64,000 nucleotides of DNA from Burkholderia sp. WAC0059 (lineage in GTDB: Bacteria; Pseudomonadota; Gammaproteobacteria; Burkholderiales; Burkholderiaceae). The position numbers and the translations under genes were made by a program. The stretch lies in the NCBI RefSeq assembly GCF_002870125.1, contig NZ_PNEO01000005.1:1-64000 (forward strand), read 5' to 3'. A model generated the notes under the pieces. It saw only the letters and a program-made list of their open reading frames with translations. It searched no databases and was not told where the DNA came from. Shown piece after piece: positions 31,462-38,217 of the stretch (position 1 is its first letter; every line of letters begins with the position of its first letter).

Positions 31462-32209
31462 GATGAACTCCAGTTCCAGTCCGGGACGCAGGGACAGCGG
31501 AAGCCGCTTCCGGCAGCACCGCCGCCTCCAGCGGCAACACGAGGTTGAGCGGCTCGGCCGGCGGCGGCCCGCGGCGCTTGAAAATGTCGATCGACAAACC
31601 CGTCAGTTGCAGCCGGCGCCGCCGCCCGACCGTGCCCTCGGCCGGCGGCGGCGAGGGCGTGCACGTCATCCGCAACGGTGCGGGCGAAGACTGGCCGCGC
31701 GCATGAAGCGGACGGATCGCGAACGCCAGCGCACCGGAATCCTGAGCGGCCACCTGCAAGCGCCGCACCGCCTCCGGACGCGCCTTCGCGAGCCAGACCA
31801 GCACCGCGCCGACGCCCTCCTGCCGCAGCGCCTGCCCGGCGGCCCAGAGCGCCTCGTCCCCGGCCGCGCGCACCCAGACCACGCGCCCGAGCGCCACGCC
31901 CCATCTCCGCAACGCGCACGCATAGGGCTGCCAGGGCGGGGCGATCAGGAGAACGTAGCGCTCCGACTGCGCCGTCAGTGCCCTCAGCACCGGCGCGAGC
32001 AGCCGCATTTCGCCGATGCCGCCTTCGTCGACCAGCAGTTCAGCCAGACTGCCCGCGGACCACCCTCGTCCTGGCAACAGCGCATCGAGCTCGGGATACC
32101 CGCTCGATACCGACCGCGTGCCCGCATGAGCCAGTTGATCGCCTTGCCAGACCCGGCTTTGCAGCCGCTCGGGAAGGCCGGTCGTCGCCAGACGGATTGC
32201 CGCCGCCAT
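31376..32209 (-). CDS. imuA: ImuA, RecA-like SOS mutagenesis protein
   Basis: A 277-residue ImuA-type protein, distantly related to RecA and SulA and needed for ImuB/DnaE2 mutagenesis. Visible signs are the TGYPELDALLPGRGW-like opening (here SGYPELDALLPGRGWSAGSL, about 36-55), LTGLSIDIFKRRGPP and LNLVLPLEA near the end. The classical Walker A is degenerate. The ATG at 32209 gives the family N terminus. Its 3' end overlaps imuB by 86 bases, larger than usual. A LexA box lies 112 bases upstream. Confidence 0.88.
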   Translation of the reverse strand: MAAAIRLATTGLPERLQSRVWQGDQLAHAGTRSVSSGYPELDALLPGRGWSAGSLAELLVDEGGIGEMRLLAPVLRALTAQSERYVLLIAPPWQPYACALRRWGVALGRVVWVRAAGDEALWAAGQALRQEGVGAVLVWLAKARPEAVRRLQVAAQDSGALAFAIRPLHARGQSSPAPLRMTCTPSPPPAEGTVGRRRRLQLTGLSIDIFKRRGPPPAEPLNLVLPLEAAVLPEAASAVPASRTGTGVHHVVDCRNPAAVAAGSREAAAAARDAAAV

Positions 32210-32320
32210 GAGTCGTGCCCGTCGGAATTGCGTCTGTGTCTGTCGAAAGGAAAAGCTCCACCCGGCCCGAACGGAACGGACACGGACGACGAACGGATCA
32301 GCCGGCACCGGGGGAGTCGG

Positions 32321-32342
32321 ATACTGTACATTTATACAGTAT
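32321..32342 (-). promoter_or_regulatory. LexA (SOS) box of the imu operon
   Basis: CTGT (32324-32327), eight bases, then ACAG (32336-32339), with AT-rich outer bases extending the palindrome on both sides. This is a full match to the CTGT-N8-ACAG SOS box, placed upstream of imuA as in other imuA-imuB-dnaE2 cassettes. Confidence 0.92.
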
Positions 32343-32466
32343 TTAAGCTGATTTGGGGAAGCGCCTGAACGACGGACGGGGACGGGAAAAATGGGAAGCG
32401 CGGCCTCGGGCCCGCCCTGCCGGGAGAAAGATCGGGCAAGGCGGCGGAAAGATCCGTGCCCCGGAC

Positions 32467-32934
32467 CTAGACGAGATCGGGCGTGATGGCGGCCAGCAGT
32501 ACTGTCTGCGCGTCGCCGTCGCGCTCGCGGCTGGCCAGCCAGTACAGAGCGCCCTTCTTCAGCGCCCAGCCGCGCGACGGCGATGCCTCGCCGGACAGCA
32601 GCCGGCCGGCGGCTTCGCCCAGCGTCGGCTGATGCCCGACCACGACGACCGTCGGCGCCGCGCCATGCGGCCAGCCGACGGCGGCGAGCACCGCGTCGAC
32701 GCTCGCGCCCGGCGCCAGATCGGGCACGACGCGATACTGGTCGGTCAACGCCTCGGCCGTCTGGATCGTGCGCGCGGCGGGGCTTGCGAGGATCAGCGCA
32801 TCGTCGCCAAGCCGCGCGCGCAGCCATTTCGCGACGCCTTGCGCCTGCTTGCGGCCGCGCGTGGTCAACTGCCGGGCGAGATCGCTGGCGGCAACGTCCT
32901 CGGCTTCGGCGTGCCGCCAAAGAATCAGGTTCAT
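32467..32934 (-). CDS. sixA: Phosphohistidine phosphatase SixA
   Basis: A 155-residue histidine phosphatase. The N-terminal MNLILWRHAEAED contains the RHA catalytic motif with the nucleophilic histidine, SPAARTIQTAE follows, and VGHQPTLGE supplies the second catalytic histidine. SixA removes phosphate from histidine phosphotransfer proteins. The ATG at 32934 is the conserved start. It is transcribed away from tRNA-Pro. Confidence 0.92.
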   Translation of the reverse strand: MNLILWRHAEAEDVAASDLARQLTTRGRKQAQGVAKWLRARLGDDALILASPAARTIQTAEALTDQYRVVPDLAPGASVDAVLAAVGWPHGAAPTVVVVGHQPTLGEAAGRLLSGEASPSRGWALKKGALYWLASRERDGDAQTVLLAAITPDLV

Positions 32935-33101
32935 CGATGGTCTCCGGAAAGCGGGACGGCGGTTGCGCCCGTTGCGCCGCCGGTCCTTCCGTTGCATGCT
33001 GCACGCGCCGGTGCCAGGCGGCAAGCCGGGATCGCACCAGGCAATAGCGGGAAGGCCGATTTGACTGGGGATGCCGAACCCCGATAGAATGGCCGATTCG
33101 G

Positions 33102-33178
33102 CGGAGCGTAGCGCAGCCTGGTAGCGCATCTGATTTGGGATCAGAGGGTCGTAGGTTCGAATCCTATCGCTCCGACCA
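33102..33178 (+). tRNA. tRNA-Pro(UGG)
   Basis: A complete tRNA. The acceptor CGGAGCG pairs with CGCTCCG, the anticodon loop holds TGG, the T arm is AGGTTCGAATCCT, and an encoded CCA ends at 33178. Its 3' half is the attachment site of the following island, and the integrated copy keeps the gene whole. Confidence 0.97.
33132..33178 (+). repeat. attL, left 47-bp direct repeat
   Basis: The sequence from GATTTGGGATCAG to the CCA end of tRNA-Pro is identical to 52605-52651. It covers the anticodon loop and T arm, typical for tyrosine integrases. Confidence 0.93.
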
Positions 33179-33186
33179 AAGAAATC

Positions 33187-33222
33187 AAGGACTTACGGTA
33201 TCATGCCGTAAGTCCTTTTTCT
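33187..33222 (+). terminator. Terminator after tRNA-Pro, supplied by the island
   Basis: AAGGACTTACGG (33187-33198) pairs with CCGTAAGTCCTT (33206-33217), followed by a T-run. Because the island begins at the tRNA 3' end, this terminator is island DNA that replaces the original one now found at 52674. Confidence 0.85.
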
Positions 33223-33523
33223 TTTTCCCTTGGCTGTTACCGTCTGGCTACCGGAAAATGACTCGAACAACTCAGCACCTCAGCATCCCTACTCGGACAC
33301 TAACGAAGTCAGGGCGCTGTATGTGGTAGATCGAGAATCCAGATGATGTGGAAGCTCATGCGGAGCAGTGCACGAATCGGCATGAGTTGCACATGCGCAA
33401 GAACTGTCGACAGACGTCGGTCCGAGACCGACCCGACGGTGCCGGATTGACTTCGGAATGGAGCATCCGATCTTTGAATGGCGGTAAACCGTGAAAGCCC
33501 CCGCCTTGCGGACATGGGTTTTG
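33223..33523. other. Non-coding left arm of the island
   Basis: About 300 bases with no plausible gene. The frames are short and lack ribosome sites. No clear repeats were found. Confidence 0.5.
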
Positions 33524-33610
33524 CGGAGAGGACGGGATTCGAACCCGTGAACCGCTTGCGCGATTGGGGGAGTATCAGCCCCCTGCTTTCAGCCACTCAG
33601 CCGCCTCTGG
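33524..33610 (-). tRNA. Degenerate class II tRNA (serine-like body, GAU anticodon)
   Basis: On the minus strand the body GGCTGAGTGGCTGAAAGC is that of a serine tRNA, with a long variable arm (AATCGC, GCAA loop, GCGGTT) and a perfect T arm (ACGGGTTCGAATCCCGT). The anticodon stem is GGGGG/TCCCC around CTGATAC, giving the anticodon GAU (isoleucine AUC). Acceptor positions 1 and 2 are C opposite C71/C72, so two pairs are lost, and the 3' end is followed by CAA rather than CCA. It could be a decaying tRNA or an unusual element-borne one. Confidence 0.6.
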
Positions 33611-33853
33611 AATGCTGCTGCATTCCACAAAAGGCTAAGAACTGACAAATATACCGTCGGTAGCACGTGCCTGTCCCGGGACGCCGCTTCTTTAGGCGCT
33701 TCGCCCAATCGCCACAGTTCACCTACACCCGATGGAACCGATCATTCAAGGACAAAGATCGTTCAAACATTGATGCCTCGCACTTTAATTCCCGGGCGCG
33801 TGCGAATCGTTCGACACGAAGCCGGGCCGCAGCAGCCAGATATTCCCACAGAC

Positions 33854-33888
33854 TTATCCACCGAGTTATGCACACGAATTGTGGATAA
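33854..33888. promoter_or_regulatory. Cluster of three DnaA-box-like sites
   Basis: TTATCCACC (33854-33862, one mismatch), TTATGCACA (33866-33874, exact to TTATNCACA) and TGTGGATAA (33880-33888, exact on the minus strand) lie within 35 bases, next to T-rich DNA. This is what a small replication origin or a DnaA-controlled promoter looks like. The next gene starts 140 bases downstream. Confidence 0.55.
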
Positions 33889-34027
33889 CGCACCGCCTTT
33901 TTCATGCAACATCTTTCTTCTTCACTCAAGCTATCGGTTGCGTTATGACCCGATTTGCCTAAGAATAGGTGCGGCGGCAAACGCTGCCGCCCGACTGGAC
34001 GCAGTCGTCGCAGCAAAAGGAGCATTC

Positions 34028-34456
34028 ATGAGCGATGTAAATCAAAACGATGTCCTGCCAGACCAACCCGTACCTCCAACGCCCGAAGAGATTGAGGACC
34101 TGAGAGATCGGGTGGAAGCCGCATTTGAAAACGGCGAGGAATATCTCGCTATCACGGGACCGATTGATGATCGGTACCGGGCTGCACATGAGGACCAAAC
34201 GATCAGCTTGGACGACCTTCCCTTCGGTGAGGAGCGCATTCGCGTCCGAAACGATGTGGTTGAACCGTTGGGGGAAGCTTTGGACCACTTCGAACAGTGC
34301 AACGAACAACTGACGGCAGAAAAATTCGCCGCCATCGAACAGGATTTGGATACCGCTCTCAGTACGCAGGGTGATGTAAAAGAGGCCCCTAAGTCGGACG
34401 ATGAGGACGACAGCGAAGACGAGGACGCCGAGGAAGACGATGAAGCCAAGGAATAA
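34028..34456 (+). CDS. Acidic hypothetical protein
   Basis: A 142-residue protein of unknown function. It is strongly acidic, ending in a tail of about 25 Asp/Glu-rich residues (DDEDDSEDEDAEEDDEAKE), with no cysteine-rich or membrane segment. The central part is helical with regular charge. The ATG at 34028 has AAAGGAG 6 bases upstream; the open frame before it carries the DnaA boxes and is not coding. A DNA-mimic or chaperone-like role is possible for such charge, but nothing identifies one. Confidence 0.7.
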   Translation: MSDVNQNDVLPDQPVPPTPEEIEDLRDRVEAAFENGEEYLAITGPIDDRYRAAHEDQTISLDDLPFGEERIRVRNDVVEPLGEALDHFEQCNEQLTAEKFAAIEQDLDTALSTQGDVKEAPKSDDEDDSEDEDAEEDDEAKE

Positions 34457-34600
34457 CTGGCTGTAGTCATAGAAGGCAACTGGACTTATGTGAGGAGGTT
34501 AGCAGCGCACAGATGCGATCGGCGGCCAACTATTCATCGCGACGCGGAGAGGACCAAGGAGCAGCGGTACAGAGACGGTAACGCCGTAATCAACAAGCAA

Positions 34601-34626
34601 GGGGGCTTTCGGCCCCCTTTTTTATT
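34601..34626 (+). terminator. Intrinsic terminator after the acidic protein gene
   Basis: GGGGGC (34601-34606), a short loop, then GGCCCCC and a run of seven T. It lies about 145 bases after the stop and ahead of the recombinase gene. Confidence 0.92.
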
Positions 34627-34761
34627 TTGCCAACTATCTTGGCAGTAAAACGTCCGCATTATTACTGCCCTGAAAGCTGGTGCGCCAGCGGTAAAAATAT
34701 CTTGTAAACCAATTGATTACCTGGCATCCTGGGCTACCACGTCAAATTACCGGGGTCGCCC

Positions 34762-35337
34762 ATGTCTCGCACGTTCCTGTACGCCCGCGTCTCCACCGCG
34801 GAGCAAACGACCGAAAATCAACTGCTGGAAGCCCGTACGGCCGGGTTTATAGTGCTGCCACGCCATACCGTCGAGGAAACCATCTCGGGCAGCGTCCCGG
34901 CTGCCGAACGCCCCGGCTTTTCCAAACTGCTAGACCGGCTCGATGAGGGAGACATCCTCGTCGTAACCAAGTTGGATCGGCTGGGCCGGAACACCATGGA
35001 CGTGCTCGCGACAGTCGAACGGCTGGCCGAGATGGGAGTTCACGTCCATTGTCTGGCACTGAAGGGCGTTGATCTGACCAGCGCGTCGGGCAAACTGCAC
35101 ATGACCGTACTTGCCGCCGTTTCCCAGTTCGAGCGGGACCTGCTTATCGAGCGCACCCATGCGGGCTTGGCCCGCGCGCGAGCCGAGGGAAAGAAATTCG
35201 GGCGTCGCGCTGCGCTGACCGATCAACAAAAAGCAGAGATTCGCCAGAAGCTGGCCGAGGGGGCGACGGCTCGCGGGCTCGCGAAGGACTACGGCGTTTC
35301 GCACCCGACCATCCTCAAAGCTGTACAGATGCGCTGA
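34762..35337 (+). CDS. Serine recombinase (resolvase/invertase family)
   Basis: A 191-residue small serine recombinase. The catalytic serine is Ser11 in YARVSTAEQ. GDILVVTKLDRLGRN is the second family motif, with its catalytic arginines. A helix-turn-helix (about 155-185, ATARGLAKDYGVSHPTILKA) ends the protein. Length and domain order match Pin/TnpR enzymes. No transposon or invertible segment with matching repeats is evident beside it, so it may resolve or invert a site elsewhere. Confidence 0.92.
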   Translation: MSRTFLYARVSTAEQTTENQLLEARTAGFIVLPRHTVEETISGSVPAAERPGFSKLLDRLDEGDILVVTKLDRLGRNTMDVLATVERLAEMGVHVHCLALKGVDLTSASGKLHMTVLAAVSQFERDLLIERTHAGLARARAEGKKFGRRAALTDQQKAEIRQKLAEGATARGLAKDYGVSHPTILKAVQMR

Positions 35338-35544
35338 CGCCCGGCGCTCTGGGGCTGCATCATTGGCCGTTGCGGAACCGCCAAACGCTAAGCATCGTCG
35401 GCCATGCCTCTCTCCGTGGGAACGCAATGAAGGTGGCGCCCAATGCGACCGGCAGCCAGCGCATTGCGGCTGTTCATCTGAGCTACCAGAGGACAGAAAA
35501 TTGGCTGGGGTAATATGCGGCATCCTTTCGAGAGGGGAACGCCG

Positions 35545-36183
35545 ATGACTCCGACCGCCGCAGTTGCAAGCATCCTCGTCGCGCTCTTGCTGGGGGCGAT
35601 AAGCCCCGGCCCGAGCTTTGTACTGGTGGCGCGAAACGCCATCGGCCTATCCCGTCGTGACGGCATTGCCACTGCGATCGGAATGGGCATCGGTGGCGTT
35701 ATTTTCAGCGGCGTTGCATTGGCCGGACTCTACACCCTGCTAACCGCCGTTGACTGGCTATACATTGCGTTGAAAGTTGCTGGCGGCATGTACCTGCTTT
35801 ACCTCGCGTCGCGGATATGGCGTGGAGCATCCGCACCGCTATCGGTTGGCGCAAGCGACGGACCGCGCAATATCAATGCTGCCAAGTCGTTTTGGCTTGG
35901 GCTGTCCACGCAATTGAGTAATCCCAAGACGGCTATTGTGTACGGAAGTATTTTCGTCGCATTGTTGCCGCAACACCCGCCCCTATGGTGCTATTTGGCG
36001 TTGCCGCCGCTTGTATTCGCGGTTGAAGCGGGGTGGTACACGGTCGTTGCGGTGTGCTTTTCTAGCCGCCGTCCGCGTGAAATGTATCTGCGAACGAAAA
36101 AATGGATCGATCGGTTTGCCGCAGGCGCAATTGGCTCGCTCGGATTGCGGCTGATACTCATGGCAAATAAAACCGGTCTGTAG
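35545..36183 (+). CDS. LysE/RhtB family exporter
   Basis: A 212-residue inner-membrane exporter with about six helices. The N-terminal LLLGAISPGPSFVLVARNAI motif (about 13-32) is the LysE/RhtB hallmark, and NPKTAIVYGSIFVALLP is the second conserved block. The family exports amino acids or derivatives; the substrate cannot be predicted. I prefer the ATG at 35545 (AGAGGGGAA upstream) over an ATG ten codons earlier. It sits among unrelated cargo genes. Confidence 0.9.
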   Translation: MTPTAAVASILVALLLGAISPGPSFVLVARNAIGLSRRDGIATAIGMGIGGVIFSGVALAGLYTLLTAVDWLYIALKVAGGMYLLYLASRIWRGASAPLSVGASDGPRNINAAKSFWLGLSTQLSNPKTAIVYGSIFVALLPQHPPLWCYLALPPLVFAVEAGWYTVVAVCFSSRRPREMYLRTKKWIDRFAAGAIGSLGLRLILMANKTGL

Positions 36184-36304
36184 GGGGACATGCTGGACGA
36201 TAGCCGAACGATAAAAACGAACTCGTCGCGCAGTTGTCGAACACCTGCGAACGTTTACTGTTGCTCGCGGTTCGTCTTCTCTCCAGGTATCGCGCGAAAC
36301 GATC

Positions 36305-36730
36305 ATGAAAATCGAAGTCACCGACGTACGGAACGACCACGATGACGCTTTCGTCGTGGCACAACTGCGAGCCTACAATGCCGCGTTTGCTGTAAAAGAC
36401 TTCAAGCTGTTGCGCGTGTTTGCACGCGATGCAGACGGCAGCATCATCGGCGGCCTGCTCGCCGATACGTATTGGCAATATCTCGAAATCCACGTCCTTT
36501 GGGTCAGCGAAGCGCATCGCAATGCGGGGCATGCATCACGACTACTGGATGCCGCAGAGAGCGAAGCCCGGCAACGTGGCTGCATGCATGCCTTTCTCGA
36601 TACGTTCAGCTTTCAGGCGCTCGGTTTTTATCACAAGCTCGGCTATAGCGAGTTTGGCCGACTTGAGGAGTTCAGCGGCAAATATGAACGACACTACCTG
36701 CACAAAAGGCTTGATGACAGGAGCCAATAG
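36305..36730 (+). CDS. GNAT family N-acetyltransferase
   Basis: A 141-residue GCN5-related acetyltransferase. WVSEAHRNAGHASRLLDAAE (about 66-85) is the acetyl-CoA pyrophosphate loop region, and TFSFQALGFYHKLGYSEFG is the usual C-terminal motif. The substrate is unknown; small GNATs on mobile elements often detoxify antibiotics or toxins, but nothing here singles one out. Confidence 0.88.
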   Translation: MKIEVTDVRNDHDDAFVVAQLRAYNAAFAVKDFKLLRVFARDADGSIIGGLLADTYWQYLEIHVLWVSEAHRNAGHASRLLDAAESEARQRGCMHAFLDTFSFQALGFYHKLGYSEFGRLEEFSGKYERHYLHKRLDDRSQ

Positions 36731-36946
36731 GACATCATCCGGTGCGGCCTGATGGCTGCGTTCAACGTCCGGGCTGATGGACTGAAGCTCTGCTCCGATC
36801 CGAACAGCAGCAATGGGGCGGCTAGGACTGACTGCCTCGGTCGGCTGTCGGCTTTCGGTCATTCGGCATCGGTGTCTGGATAGTCGACAATCGGCCGGTA
36901 GCGCGCTCCGGTAGACTACGGATCGTGTCAACATCGCGGCAACAAC

Positions 36947-37750
36947 ATGGACACCCAGCTTTTGATCATATGCGGGCTTACATTCGTCATCCATGTGATC
37001 GCGACGCTTGCGTATGCCGTACGGATTGCGGGGGTTCGTACGCGCCGAATCGCCGTATCGTTCTCTTTATTCGGGATCATCGCCTTAGTTTCGCGAACGG
37101 CAAACTCCTTTCAAGGACCATTCATAGCGAAGCGAGTCGAGCTGGATATTGCTCATCACATGGGGCATGGTTTGCTCGGTGACTTTCGGCTTTTCCTGTT
37201 GACCGCCACGTTGGCAAGCGTTGTCGGTACGTTCCTGATTCCTACCTTCCAGCGTTACTTCAGCCGCGCTGTTGAGCACTTTCAGGCAAATCGCTCAGTC
37301 TCTCGTCTGCTACTCCACATCTTCAGTCGAGGTGGCGTCAACTACATTCGGATTGGAGCACGGTTCCCGTCTCGGCACAACGTAACCCAATTGGCATCTG
37401 GCGCAGGCGTTTCCCGGAAAGTCATAGGACTGAACGCTATCGCGATGGCTATCTGGACAGTGGGTGTTTTTGCGTCACTGTACGCCGGGTATCTGAAGCC
37501 AGATTTGCGCGTTACGTGTGCGAATCTGTCGTCAGTGATCAACGGGCTTGCGACCGTAGTCCTGGCGGTTGTCATCGACCCACAGGTTTCGGTGATGACA
37601 GACGATGTAATCGAAGGTCGCATTTCGGAAAACAGCTTCCGGCGGGCCATTACAACTTTGGCCGGCGCACGCGTACTCGGGACACTCTGCGCGCAGGCCG
37701 TTTTGCTGCCAGCGGCCTTGATCATCGTTCGCGTCGCAGAACTCATTTAG
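36947..37750 (+). CDS. amj: Lipid II flippase, Amj family
   Basis: A 267-residue multi-pass membrane protein. The N-terminal VIHVIATLAYAVRIAGVRTR followed by RIAVSFSLFGII and VSRTANSFQGPF matches the Amj family (alternative to MurJ, formerly YdaH/DUF2837). In Bacillus, Amj can replace MurJ as translocase of lipid II for peptidoglycan. Here it is cargo on a mobile island and so would be a second flippase besides the chromosomal MurJ. Its base composition is less GC-rich than core genes. Function is inferred from family resemblance only. Confidence 0.8.
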   Translation: MDTQLLIICGLTFVIHVIATLAYAVRIAGVRTRRIAVSFSLFGIIALVSRTANSFQGPFIAKRVELDIAHHMGHGLLGDFRLFLLTATLASVVGTFLIPTFQRYFSRAVEHFQANRSVSRLLLHIFSRGGVNYIRIGARFPSRHNVTQLASGAGVSRKVIGLNAIAMAIWTVGVFASLYAGYLKPDLRVTCANLSSVINGLATVVLAVVIDPQVSVMTDDVIEGRISENSFRRAITTLAGARVLGTLCAQAVLLPAALIIVRVAELI

Positions 37751-37989
37751 CGACCCGCGGTATTAGGCGCGAACGTGGAGCGACCGGTATCGGAAACGGA
37801 GACAGGCTCTTCGGGGGTGCGTGCTGCCGACGAACGCCGTCTAGGCGCAAGCCGCACGATATGCGATTCGCATCGGACGGCACCCGGCCAAAAGGAGACA
37901 GTTGTCACGCGCTTCGGTTGGCCGACCAAACGGCGGCTATCCATCCATTAGCGAGCGGCCTTTTCAGCGCGGTGAGCCGGTGACGCTTC

Positions 37990-38213
37990 CTTGCCCCTCT
38001 AATGGGGTCTGGAAAAAGAAAATTCTGGCTGCCTAGACGGCAATGCCGATGGATCGAAAGACAAGAATGCGTAGGCAGTGTCGAACGCGAACCGACGAGT
38101 GGAGGAGACGGCCCGCTCCTACCGTCTAATTACCCAACCCCCAATTGATATAGGGGAAGAGAGGGCGCTTGTGTGTGGGCTGCCAACAGCCATTAAGGGT
38201 AAAGCGGAGCGCC
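37990..38213 (-). ncRNA. Candidate DRT3 noncoding RNA with ACACACA template
   Basis: Directly behind the second reverse transcriptase gene on the same strand. Read 5' to 3': GGCGCT (38213-38208) pairs with AGCGCC (38169-38164) and encloses a hairpin GGCTGTTGGCAGCC (38191-38178) and an ACACACA tract (38176-38170). Further stems follow: AGACGG/CCGTCT (38106-38127) and TAGGCAG/CTGCCTA (38078-38072 with 38035-38029, as read on the plus strand). A -10-like TATATT (38225-38220) with TGGACG 18 bases upstream would start transcription at 38213, the first base of the stem. The 3' end is a guess. No gene fits this 467-base gap. Confidence 0.7.
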
Positions 38214-38217
38214 GAAG

